Source: CAWINX01 sp963702055
GTDB lineage: Bacteria > Actinomycetota > Thermoleophilia > Solirubrobacterales > 70-9
Direction: 5' to 3'
DNA: 64,000 bases
Assembly: GCA_963702055.1 (NCBI GenBank)
Contig: OY969702.1
Span: 1 to 64,000, forward strand
In this document: positions 52,969 to 60,082 of the stretch, one piece after another
Layout of the letters: the number at the start of each line of letters is the position of its first letter
How positions within the stretch are numbered: the first letter of the stretch is position 1
Position numbers and translations under genes: made by a program
Notes under the pieces: generated by a model
The model's input: only the letters and a program-made list of their open reading frames with translations
What the model was told of the DNA's origin: nothing
Databases searched by the model: none

Positions 52969-53453
52969 CCCGACGAGCCCGGCAGCCGCGGCTCGTCCTC
53001 GCGGACCTCTTGGGCCGTTCCATCGAAGTCGTATGGGCGAGGCCCGGTTTCTGCACCGCTAGTCCCGTTCCCGCGACCCGGGATCCCCATCACGACGAAG
53101 CGCCGGGTGAAGTAGGAGCGGCCGAGGCGTCTGACGATCGCCCGGGTCGGTGGGAATAGGAAGATCAGGCCGAAGACGTCGGTGATGAAGCCCGGGGTCA
53201 GCAGCAGGGTGCCGCCGATCACGATCATCGCGCCGTCGGCTACCTCGCGGCCGGGGAAGCGCCGCGCGGCGATCGCTTCGTTGAACTTTCGCCAGGCGCC
53301 GCGGCCCTGGTGGCGCAGCAGCAGGGAGCCAAGCAGGGCGTCGGCGAGCAGCAGGGCCAGGGTCGGCCAGACGCCGATCAGCCCGCCGATCTGGATGATC
53401 ACGTACAGCTCGGCGATCGGCACGACGATGAAGAGAACGACGAGCAGGGCCAT
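52965..53453 (-). CDS. FxsA family membrane protein
   Basis: The 162-residue protein has the FxsA layout: two N-terminal membrane helices starting VLFIVVPIAELYVIIQIG, the GSLLLRHQGRGAWRKF loop, a further hydrophobic region with LTPGFITDVFGL and a polar, glycine-rich cytoplasmic tail. FxsA relieves phage exclusion by the F plasmid in E. coli; its normal role is unknown. ATG 53453 follows TAGGCT by 6 bases. Confidence 0.9.
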   Translation of the reverse strand: MALLVVLFIVVPIAELYVIIQIGGLIGVWPTLALLLADALLGSLLLRHQGRGAWRKFNEAIAARRFPGREVADGAMIVIGGTLLLTPGFITDVFGLIFLFPPTRAIVRRLGRSYFTRRFVVMGIPGRGNGTSGAETGPRPYDFDGTAQEVREDEPRLPGSSG

Positions 53454-53459
53454 GCCCGA

Positions 53460-53465
53460 AGCCTA
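53460..53465 (-). promoter_or_regulatory. -10 element TAGGCT for the fxsA-like gene
   Basis: On the minus strand TAGGCT ends 6 bases before ATG 53453; there is no ribosome site between them. Confidence 0.5.
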
Positions 53466-53479
53466 GAGAGGTGGGGCGC

Positions 53480-54895
53480 TCAGGCCGGGGTGCCGGCGGT
53501 GCTCGCTGCCTCGTCGAGCGCCGCCAGCGACGCGGTGATCCCGTTGGAGATCACCTCGATGTCCTCCATCGAGTCGTAGTCGGCGAGCAGGCCGAAGTCC
53601 ATGCGGCCGTTGTAGCTCATGATCGCGATCGCCAGCGCGTGGTTCTCCGGCAGGAAGGCGATCGGGATCACCTCCTCCAGCTCCCGTCCCAGCACGTAGA
53701 GGGGGATCTGCGGCCCCGGCACGTTGGTGACGATCGTGTTGAAGAGGCGGGTGGAGAAGTTGATCCGCGACGCCTGCGCGAGCAGGGTCGGCGGGGCGAA
53801 GTCGTTGAAGCGGGAGATCACCTCGGCGCCCAGCGCCTGCTTGGAGCGCTTCAAGCCCTCCATCTGCTCGCTGACCACGCGCAGCCGGCGCACCGGGTCC
53901 TCGATGTAGACCGGCAGCGGCCCGCGCATCGCCGCGATCCGGTTGCCGAGGTCACCGCGCTCGTCCTCGCCGCGGATCGAGACCGGCACCAGGGCGCGCA
54001 GCTCGAGCCCTTCGGTGCGGATGCCGCGCCCGTGCAGCCAGTCGCGCAGCGCCCCGGTCACCACCGCCAGCACGACGTCGTTGACGGTTCCCCCCAGGGC
54101 GTTCTTGATCCGTTTGAAGGTCTCCAGCTCCGAGCTCGCCCAGACGAAGCGGCGGTGCGGGCCGATCGGCCGGTTGAGCGGCACTTGCGGCGCGGGGTCG
54201 GCGAAGGCCCCGATCACCTCGCCCACCGCCTCCAGGGCGTCGGCCACCTTGCGCGCCGTCGTCTCGGGGTGCCGCAGCGCTTCGACCGCGCGCTCCACCA
54301 GGCCGACCGGCGCCCCCGCCAGATCCGTCGCCCCCCGGGTCATCAGGTCGGTGGTGGAGGGCTGCGGGTGTGGCGACCAGTTGTCTTCGACCGCGGCCGG
54401 CTCGGGCACCGGCTCGAGGTCGAAGAGGACCGTCCCGATGTCGACCCCCGAGATCCCGTCGACCATCGCGTGATGGGTCTTGGTGAGGATCGCGAAGCGG
54501 TTGCGTTCCAGGCCCTGGACCAGCCACAGCTCCCAGAGCGGCTTGGAGCGGTCGAGCTGCTGGGAGAAGACGCGTCCGACCAGTCGCTTCAGCGTGTCTT
54601 CGCCTCCGGGCTCCGGCAGCGCGGTGTGGCGGATGTGGTAGGTGAGGTTGAAGTTGACGTCGTCCGCCCAGAGCGGCCGCCCGGCTTCCAGGGGCGGCAC
54701 GACCAGCCGCTGGCGGAAGCGCGGCACCTGGTGGAGCCGTCCGCGCACGTGCTCGACCAGGTCGACGTAGCGCGGCGGCGGTCCCTCGAAGACCAGGACC
54801 GCGCCGACGTGCATGTGGCTGGCCGAGGTCTCGTTGGTCAGGAACGAGGCGTCGACGGCGGTCAGCCGGTCGAGGTGTCCACCGTTGGTGCTCAC
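53480..54895 (-). CDS. wax ester synthase/diacylglycerol O-acyltransferase
   Basis: The 471-residue protein begins with LTAVDASFL, the family's N-terminal motif. It has the catalytic HHxxxDG as HHAMVDG (residues 141-147) and the second-domain motifs PLNRPIGPHRRF, NDVVLAVV and NTIVTNVPGP. The enzymes esterify fatty alcohols or diacylglycerol with acyl-CoA to form storage lipid, fitting the many acyl-CoA genes at 9.5-21 kb. GTG 54895 lies 7 bases after TACCGT, in a promoter shared with divergent ispH. Confidence 0.93.
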   Translation of the reverse strand: MSTNGGHLDRLTAVDASFLTNETSASHMHVGAVLVFEGPPPRYVDLVEHVRGRLHQVPRFRQRLVVPPLEAGRPLWADDVNFNLTYHIRHTALPEPGGEDTLKRLVGRVFSQQLDRSKPLWELWLVQGLERNRFAILTKTHHAMVDGISGVDIGTVLFDLEPVPEPAAVEDNWSPHPQPSTTDLMTRGATDLAGAPVGLVERAVEALRHPETTARKVADALEAVGEVIGAFADPAPQVPLNRPIGPHRRFVWASSELETFKRIKNALGGTVNDVVLAVVTGALRDWLHGRGIRTEGLELRALVPVSIRGEDERGDLGNRIAAMRGPLPVYIEDPVRRLRVVSEQMEGLKRSKQALGAEVISRFNDFAPPTLLAQASRINFSTRLFNTIVTNVPGPQIPLYVLGRELEEVIPIAFLPENHALAIAIMSYNGRMDFGLLADYDSMEDIEVISNGITASLAALDEAASTAGTPA

Positions 54896-54902
54896 AGCTC
54901 CA

Positions 54903-54912
54903 ACGGTACCCT
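54903..54912. promoter_or_regulatory. symmetrical overlapping -10 elements of two leaderless genes
   Basis: The bases acggtaccct contain TACCGT on the minus strand (7 bases before GTG 54895) and TACCCT on the plus strand (7 bases before ATG 54920). The shared core is the palindrome GGTACC, and the arrangement is exactly symmetrical about it. Confidence 0.65.
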
Positions 54913-54919
54913 GTCCCCG

Positions 54920-55888
54920 ATGCCCGACACCACCACTTCAGCGCCCAGCAAGGTCCTTCTCGCCGCCCCCCGCGGTTACTGCGCGGGGGTCGACCGCGCC
55001 GTGCAGACCGTGGAGCGGGCGCTCGAGCTCCACGGGGCGCCGGTCTACGTCCGCAAGGAGATCGTCCACAACAAGCACGTCGTGGAGGAGCTTTCCAAGC
55101 GCGGTGCGATCTTCGTCGAGGAGGAGACGGAGGTGCCGGAGGGGGAGATGGTCGTCTTCTCCGCCCACGGCGTCGCTCCGGCGGTCCACGACAACGCCGC
55201 CGCCCGCAGCCTTCGCACCATCGACGCCACCTGCCCGCTGGTCACCAAGGTCCACGTCGAGGCGCGGCGCTTCGCCGCCGACGGCTACACGATCGTGCTG
55301 ATCGGCCACGAGGGCCACGAGGAGGTCGAGGGGACGACCGGCGAGGCGCCGGGCAGCATCGTCCTCGTGCAGACCGCCGACGAGGTCGACTCGCTGGAGG
55401 TGGAGGACCCCGAGCGGGTCGCCTTCATCACCCAGACGACCCTCTCGGTCGACGAGACCGCCGAGATCATCGCCGCGCTGCGCCGCCGCTTCCCGGCGAT
55501 CACCAGCCCCAAGTCGGACGACATCTGTTATGCGACGACCAACCGCCAGATCGCCGTCAAGCAGCTGGCCCGCGAGTGCGACCTCGTCCTCGTGATCGGC
55601 TCGACCAACTCCTCGAACTCCAACCGCCTGGTCGAGGTCGCCCGCGAGCACGGCGCCGCCTCCCACCTGGTCGACAACCACACCCAGGTCGAGGAGGGGT
55701 GGCTGGAGGGCATCGAGACGGTCGGCATCACCTCCGGAGCGAGCGCCCCCGAGGAGCTGGTCGAGCAGCTGGTCGACTTCTTCCGCGAGCGCGGCGCCGA
55801 CGACGTCTCCGAGCTGCGCACGGTCCACGAGGACGTGCGCTTCATGCTGCCGAAGAAGATTCGCGACGAGCTCGCGACGCGCGCCTGA
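54920..55888 (+). CDS. ispH: 4-hydroxy-3-methylbut-2-enyl diphosphate reductase
   Basis: The 322-residue protein has the three cysteines that bind the iron-sulfur cluster: C21 in PRGYCAGVDRA, C105 in IDATCPLV and C203 in DDICYATTNRQ. It also has the substrate histidines in VHNKHVV and SAHGVAP and the glutamate-containing TQTTLSVDET. It makes isopentenyl and dimethylallyl diphosphate, the last step of the non-mevalonate pathway. ATG 54920 is reached from a -10 shared with the divergent wax ester synthase gene. Confidence 0.96.
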   Translation: MPDTTTSAPSKVLLAAPRGYCAGVDRAVQTVERALELHGAPVYVRKEIVHNKHVVEELSKRGAIFVEEETEVPEGEMVVFSAHGVAPAVHDNAAARSLRTIDATCPLVTKVHVEARRFAADGYTIVLIGHEGHEEVEGTTGEAPGSIVLVQTADEVDSLEVEDPERVAFITQTTLSVDETAEIIAALRRRFPAITSPKSDDICYATTNRQIAVKQLARECDLVLVIGSTNSSNSNRLVEVAREHGAASHLVDNHTQVEEGWLEGIETVGITSGASAPEELVEQLVDFFRERGADDVSELRTVHEDVRFMLPKKIRDELATRA

Positions 55889-55910
55889 TCGCTTTCGGCT
55901 CGGGCGCCGG

Positions 55911-56270
55911 CTACTCGTACGGCGCGTAGCGGTTGTGCAGCATCAGGTCGTTGCCGTCGGGGTCGGTGAAGAAGGCCATGTGGCAGACGCCGGTGTCGAA
56001 GGTGTCGCCTTTGAACCCGATCCCCTTGGCCTCGAGCTCGGCGCGGGTGGCGGCGACGTCGTCGACGTGGAGCGCCGGATGGGCATTCTTCTGGGGCGCG
56101 AACTCGATCCCATAGCTCGCCGGCTCCCAGATGCCAAAGCAGGTTTCCCCGACCCAGAACTCGAACCGGCTGTGCTCGTCCGGGCGCAGGCCGAGAGTGT
56201 CGACGTAGAAGGCGCGGGACCGCTCGCTGTCGGTTGACGGGATGCCGATGAAGTCGACCTTGCTGATCAC
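55911..56270 (-). CDS. VOC-fold (glyoxalase/bleomycin resistance-like) protein
   Basis: The 119-residue single-module protein has the VOC pattern VDFIGIPSTDSERSRAFYVDTLGLRP and ends MAFFTDPDGNDLMLHNRYAPY with the usual terminal metal-ligand region. Function within the superfamily is open (isomerase, dioxygenase or binding protein). GTG 56270 has AAGGA 5 bases upstream. It follows the thioredoxin-fold gene by 13 bases and is probably its operon partner. Confidence 0.85.
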   Translation of the reverse strand: MISKVDFIGIPSTDSERSRAFYVDTLGLRPDEHSRFEFWVGETCFGIWEPASYGIEFAPQKNAHPALHVDDVAATRAELEAKGIGFKGDTFDTGVCHMAFFTDPDGNDLMLHNRYAPYE

Positions 56271-56283
56271 AGGTGTCCTTTCT

Positions 56284-57105
56284 CTAGGGGATGCCGGCGG
56301 CGAAGCTGACCGACCAGACGCACAGGCCGGGAGCGGGCTTCAGGGTAAGCGCGTGACGCTCGTGCCGTTCGTGTTCGGCGAGGGCGTAGAGAGCCGGAGC
56401 CGTGACTTCGATCGCTGGCTGGGGGGTGCCGTCGAGCGTCACCTCGATCTCGCCCTCGCCCTCCAAGGTCGCGTAGGCCCCGCCGGCCTCGTAGGGGACT
56501 TCGAGTTCGTCGCCGTCCTCGCCCGCCGTCCACGGCCGCTCCCAGGACCCGCCCGGGAAGACCTCCTGGCTCGGGGCCATGACTCGTGCGTTCGGTGCGT
56601 CCGTGGGGCGCAGCGGCGCCATCGGCGCCGGCAGGTCGCGCAGCGCGTCCAGCTCGCGCAGTTCGGCCTGAATCGCCTCCTCGCTCGCCAGGTACTCGCC
56701 CTCGCCGAAATGGGCCCAGCGCAGGACGCCCCCCATGCCCCAGAGGAAGAGGCTCGGCCAGCCGTTACAGCCGTAGTCGTGCCAGAGGCTTCGGTCCGCG
56801 TCGATCGCGACCGGGAACTCGACGCCGAGTCGTGCCAGGCCCGAGGCGACGACGTCACGGTCGATGCCGAAGGGGAAGCGCGGCGCCTGGACGCCGATCA
56901 CGCCGAGGCCGGCGTCGCGGTAGCGGCGGTGCCACTCCGACAGGTAGGGGAGCGTCCGCACGCTGTTCAACTGGGCGAAGTCGAGGAAGTGGACAAGTGC
57001 CGGCCCGCCCGCGGTCAGCGCCGGCATCGACGCGGGGGCCTCACCGATCCACTCGATTCCGGGCGGCAGGTCGGGGGCGGCGATGTCGTCTTGTTCAGGG
57101 CGCAT
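56284..57105 (-). CDS. DipZ-like thioredoxin-fold protein lacking the redox cysteines
   Basis: The 273-residue protein matches the thioredoxin part of DipZ/TlpA-type proteins: FLDFAQLNSVRTLPYLSEWHRRYRDAGLGVIGVQAPRF. DipZ-like proteins usually read FWTYSCINCIRTLPY at this point; here both catalytic cysteines are gone (Q45 and S48). The cis-proline region is WPSLFL. A beta-rich C-terminal domain (about 180-273) looks like the carbohydrate-binding-like module of DipZ. There is no signal or membrane segment. It cannot act as a dithiol oxidoreductase and may be a binding protein. It diverges from the CADD-like gene. Confidence 0.83.
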   Translation of the reverse strand: MRPEQDDIAAPDLPPGIEWIGEAPASMPALTAGGPALVHFLDFAQLNSVRTLPYLSEWHRRYRDAGLGVIGVQAPRFPFGIDRDVVASGLARLGVEFPVAIDADRSLWHDYGCNGWPSLFLWGMGGVLRWAHFGEGEYLASEEAIQAELRELDALRDLPAPMAPLRPTDAPNARVMAPSQEVFPGGSWERPWTAGEDGDELEVPYEAGGAYATLEGEGEIEVTLDGTPQPAIEVTAPALYALAEHERHERHALTLKPAPGLCVWSVSFAAGIP

Positions 57106-57120
57106 TGGCGGGGGTGCGGC

Positions 57121-57130
57121 ACGTTATCCT
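57121..57130. promoter_or_regulatory. overlapping divergent -10 candidates between the DipZ-like and CADD-like genes
   Basis: acgttatcct contains TATCCT on the plus strand and TAACGT on the minus strand, overlapping by two bases. Both genes lie farther away (38 and 15 bases), so these transcripts would have short leaders. The plus gene has AAGGAGGAG before its start. Confidence 0.4.
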
Positions 57131-57168
57131 GGGCCGCCCCCCGGATAGGCGAACCAAGGAGGAGTCAA

Positions 57169-57792
57169 GTGAGCAACGACGTCTGGCAGAGGATCGAGGA
57201 GGCCCGCACCCGCTGGAACGTGCTCGAGCACCCCTTCTACCAGCGCTGGTCCGCTGGCGAGCTGAGCCGCGAGGAGCTGGCCGAGTACTCCGGCCAGTAC
57301 CGCCACGCGACTGCGGCGATCGCCCGGCTCAGCGCCTCCGTCGCCGAGTCCGCCCCCGAGGCCGAGCGCGCCGAGCTGCGCCGCCACGCCGAGGAGGAGG
57401 AGGCCCATGTCGCCCTCTGGGACGGCTTCGTCGACGCGGTCGGAGGCGAGGTCGCCGCCGCCCCCACGCCGGAGACCGGGGAATGCGTCGAGGCCTGGAC
57501 GGCCGCCGACGGTCGTCTCGCACAGCTGGTTCGCCTCTACGCGATCGAGAGCGGCCAGCCGGCCATCTCCCAGACCAAGCGGGAGGGCCTCGCCGACCAT
57601 TACGAGATCGGCGACGGGCCGGGCAACGAGTACTTCCGGGTCCACGAGCACGCTGACGTCGAGCACGCGGCCGAGGGCCGTTCGCTGATTGAGGCTCACC
57701 TCGCCGGCGCCGACCCCGACGAGCTGGTCGCGGCGGCCGAGTCGGCCTTCAAGGCGAACTGGCGCCTGCTCGATGGGGTCACGCACTGCTGA
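57169..57792 (+). CDS. CADD-like heme-oxygenase-fold diiron protein (possible self-sacrificing p-aminobenzoate synthase)
   Basis: The 207-residue protein is all-helical like TenA/PqqC/CADD. Likely metal ligands are a glutamate of EEEE (75-78), H80 in HVALW, E127 in AIESGQP, and H159, D163 and H166 in VHEHADVEHA. It also has Y24 in HPFYQRW and K137 in SQTKREGL, which align with the tyrosine and lysine consumed by chlamydial CADD when it makes p-aminobenzoate. From E127 on, the spacing to K137, H159, D163 and H166 equals that of CADD as I remember it. GTG 57169 follows AAGGAGGAG. Small membrane-protein and cupredoxin genes follow on the same strand. Confidence 0.82.
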   Translation: MSNDVWQRIEEARTRWNVLEHPFYQRWSAGELSREELAEYSGQYRHATAAIARLSASVAESAPEAERAELRRHAEEEEAHVALWDGFVDAVGGEVAAAPTPETGECVEAWTAADGRLAQLVRLYAIESGQPAISQTKREGLADHYEIGDGPGNEYFRVHEHADVEHAAEGRSLIEAHLAGADPDELVAAAESAFKANWRLLDGVTHC

Positions 57793-57967
57793 TCGCGTAG
57801 TCGGGATCGCCCTCGGCATCGCCCTCGGGGTGGCGATCGTCGTCGTCTTCGTCTTCTTCGGCAGCGAGGGGACGATCGACGCGCCGCGGGTGAATTCAGG
57901 AAGCGGGCAACCGCAGCAGGCCAGGACGGCCCCCCCAGCGCCTCCCGCGGGCCGGCCGGTGCGCTAG
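57773..57967 (+). CDS. small single-pass membrane protein with proline-rich tail
   Basis: This 64-residue protein has one membrane helix (about 9-31, VVGIALGIALGVAIVVVFVFF) followed by an extracytoplasmic Gly/Pro/Gln-rich tail. ATG 57773 lies 20 bases inside the CADD-like gene in another frame, implying translational coupling. It has no recognised family and no ribosome site of its own. Confidence 0.62.
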   Translation: MGSRTADRVVGIALGIALGVAIVVVFVFFGSEGTIDAPRVNSGSGQPQQARTAPPAPPAGRPVR

Positions 57968-57970
57968 GTT
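57965..57970 (+). promoter_or_regulatory. -10 element TAGGTT for the 80-residue membrane protein gene
   Basis: TAGGTT overlaps the stop codon of the preceding gene and ends 7 bases before GTG 57978, predicting an internal leaderless promoter. Confidence 0.45.
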
Positions 57971-57977
57971 CGGGGCC

Positions 57978-58220
57978 GTGCCGGAGATCCTGCTAGCCGC
58001 GCTCCCCCTGATCCTGCTGGTCGGCGCGCTGCTACTGGGCCGCTACCCCGGCCATCGCACGATCGTGCGGCTGTCGGAGCGCATCGCCGTCCGCCGTCAC
58101 CGCAGAACTCCCGGACCGGCGAGGACGCGACGGCCGACGCCGCTGCGCCGCTTTGCCCCCCGCGGCGGCCTTCTGCTTGCCTGCGGGATCGCAAGCCGCC
58201 CGCCTCCTCTCTCGCTCTAG
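57978..58220 (+). CDS. small membrane protein with arginine-rich middle
   Basis: The 80-residue protein has an N-terminal membrane helix (about 3-21), the motif LLLGRYPGHRTIVRLSERIA, a basic stretch and a second weakly hydrophobic segment. The GRYPG motif is of a type I have seen in short actinobacterial proteins, but no function is known. Placement next to a cupredoxin gene suggests a membrane or metal-related role. Support comes from the -10 element and its place in the gene row. Confidence 0.62.
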   Translation: MPEILLAALPLILLVGALLLGRYPGHRTIVRLSERIAVRRHRRTPGPARTRRPTPLRRFAPRGGLLLACGIASRPPPLSL

Positions 58221-58301
58221 CGACCAGACGATTCCGCGGCCGACCGGCCACGGACAATTCGGCGCGGGCAGACGCTCGCGCCATGAGCGAGGAGTGTGAG
58301 C

Positions 58302-58691
58302 ATGAAAGGCAATACCGCACGCGTTGTGGGCGGGATCCTGATCATCGTCGTGGCGATCGTCCTGCTGGTGGTCCTGAAGAACAACGGCAGCGACAACGGC
58401 GGCAGCACGACGAGCAATGCCGCGGTTGGCGCGGTCCCGACGATCGTCGTCAAGAACGGCAAGCCGGTTGGCGGCATCAGGGAGTTGACGTACAGCAAGG
58501 GAGACCAAGTCCGCTTCAAGGTGGACTCCGACGTCAGCGACGAGATCCACGTTCACGGCTATGACCTGATGAAGGACGTCAAGGCCGGCGGCTCGGTCAG
58601 CTTCGATTTTCCCGCCGACTTGGAGGGCGTCTTCGAGGCGGAGTTGGAGGGTCGCAAAGAGCAGATCATCGAGCTGCGGGTAAACCCGTGA
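58302..58691 (+). CDS. membrane-tethered cupredoxin-like protein (EfeO cupredoxin type)
   Basis: The 129-residue protein has an N-terminal membrane anchor (about 9-26), a short linker and a cupredoxin-like beta-sandwich (about 45-129) outside the membrane. H83 and H85 in EIHVHGYD are likely copper or iron ligands. The C-terminal Cys-His-Met cluster of blue copper proteins is missing, as in EfeO-type domains. ATG 58302 has GAGGAG 7 bases upstream. The next gene overlaps its stop by four bases, so the two act together, perhaps in metal handling at the membrane. Confidence 0.85.
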   Translation: MKGNTARVVGGILIIVVAIVLLVVLKNNGSDNGGSTTSNAAVGAVPTIVVKNGKPVGGIRELTYSKGDQVRFKVDSDVSDEIHVHGYDLMKDVKAGGSVSFDFPADLEGVFEAELEGRKEQIIELRVNP

Positions 58692-60082
58692 CCTTCCTCC
58701 CCTTCGCGCACGCTCTGGTCGCGCGCCAGGACCTGCCGATCCCGGCGTGGCTGTTTGCCTGGGGGGCGTCGATCATCCTGATCGTCTCCTTCTTCGCGCT
58801 CTCGGTCGCCTGGCGCACGCCCCGCCTCGAGGAGGAGCGCTGGCGCCCTCTCGGGGCGGGGCTCTCGCGCGTCCTGCTCAGCCCGCCGGCGCAGGCGCTC
58901 TACGGCGCGGTGGGGGTCTTCCTGCTCGGCGTCGCCATCTATGCGGGCCTCCACGGCACCGAGGCACCCGACCGGAACTTCGCTCTGACCTTCCTCTTCG
59001 TCACCGCCTGGCTTGGATTCCCGGTGCTCAGCGTCGTCTTCGGCGACGTCTTTCGCCCGTTCAACCCATGGCGGGCGATCGGGCGGGCGGTGGGGGGGAC
59101 CTTCAGGTCGCTCGTCGGCCAGTCACCGGCTCACCTCGCCTATCCCGAGGCGGTAGGTCGCTGGCCCGCCGCAATCGGCCTGCTCGCCTTCGTCTGGCTG
59201 GAGGTCGTCTACGGGACCAGCGGCGGTGTAGCGGTCGGCCTCTCACCGCACGCCGCCGGGGTCGCCGCCATCGCCTACAGCGTCTACACGCTGGCGATGA
59301 TGGCGCTGTTCGGCGTCGAGAAGTGGTGCCGGACGGGTGAGGTCTTCTCGGTCTACTTCGGGATGTTCTCCCAGCTCGGTTGCTTTGAGGCCAGGGACGG
59401 TCGGCTGGGGGTGAGGCGGCCGCTGACCGCCGCCGGGCGCTGGGCGACCGTGCCCGGCTCGGTCGCCGTGGTGGTCGCCTCGATCGCCTCGACCAGCTTC
59501 GACGGCGCCCAGGAGGGGGCGTTCAAGAGCGCGATAGAGAGCGTCTTCAACCGGTTGGTCAGCGCCGGGATGTCGCCCACCGGTTCCCTGCGCCTCACCG
59601 ACACGATCTTCATGGTGCTGTGCTTCGTGGGGGTGGGGCTGGTCTACCTTGTCGGGGTCCGGGGAATGGAGACGGTGCGCGGGGCGCCGCCGCTCCGCAA
59701 GCTTCGAACCGGCTTCGCCCACACGCTGATCCCGATCGCCTTCGCCTACCTCGTCGCCCACTACTTCAGCCTCGTCGTCTTCCAGGAGCAGGCGCAGTTC
59801 ACCTACCTGCTCTCCGATCCGCTCGGGACCGCGACCACCGACCTCTTCGGCACCGCCTCCAGCGGGATCGACTTCGGAGTCCTCGGCGCCAACGCGATCT
59901 GGTACGTCCAGGTGGGGGCGCTGGTGGTCGGTCACGTCGTCGGGCTCACCCTCGCCCACGACCGCGCCGTCGCCTATTGGGGCGACTACCGCCAGGCATC
60001 CCGATCTCAGTACTGGATGCTGGCGGTGATGGTCGCCTTTACCTGCTTCGGCCTCTACCTGCTCTCGGTGGCCAACGCTTGA
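58688..60082 (+). CDS. polytopic membrane protein coupled to the cupredoxin-like protein
   Basis: The 464-residue protein has about 12 predicted membrane helices and few charged loops. Conserved-looking residues include FNPWRAIG, a CRTGEVFSVYFGMFSQLG loop, HTLIPIAFAYLVAHYFS with two histidines in one helix, and GHVVGLTLAHDRA. Similar proteins in actinobacteria are, as far as I recall, sometimes labelled fenitrothion hydrolase FedB, but I give that label little weight. GTG 58688 overlaps the cupredoxin stop (GTGA). The histidine-rich helices and the partner suggest metal transport or a membrane oxidase function, not shown. Confidence 0.8.
   Translation: MTFLPFAHALVARQDLPIPAWLFAWGASIILIVSFFALSVAWRTPRLEEERWRPLGAGLSRVLLSPPAQALYGAVGVFLLGVAIYAGLHGTEAPDRNFALTFLFVTAWLGFPVLSVVFGDVFRPFNPWRAIGRAVGGTFRSLVGQSPAHLAYPEAVGRWPAAIGLLAFVWLEVVYGTSGGVAVGLSPHAAGVAAIAYSVYTLAMMALFGVEKWCRTGEVFSVYFGMFSQLGCFEARDGRLGVRRPLTAAGRWATVPGSVAVVVASIASTSFDGAQEGAFKSAIESVFNRLVSAGMSPTGSLRLTDTIFMVLCFVGVGLVYLVGVRGMETVRGAPPLRKLRTGFAHTLIPIAFAYLVAHYFSLVVFQEQAQFTYLLSDPLGTATTDLFGTASSGIDFGVLGANAIWYVQVGALVVGHVVGLTLAHDRAVAYWGDYRQASRSQYWMLAVMVAFTCFGLYLLSVANA

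Noticed and set aside
57978..58220. The 80-residue frame as a chance open frame
   Set aside because: It was nearly dropped, but the -10 element at constant spacing, the membrane helix and its place in the row argue that it is real; kept with moderate confidence.
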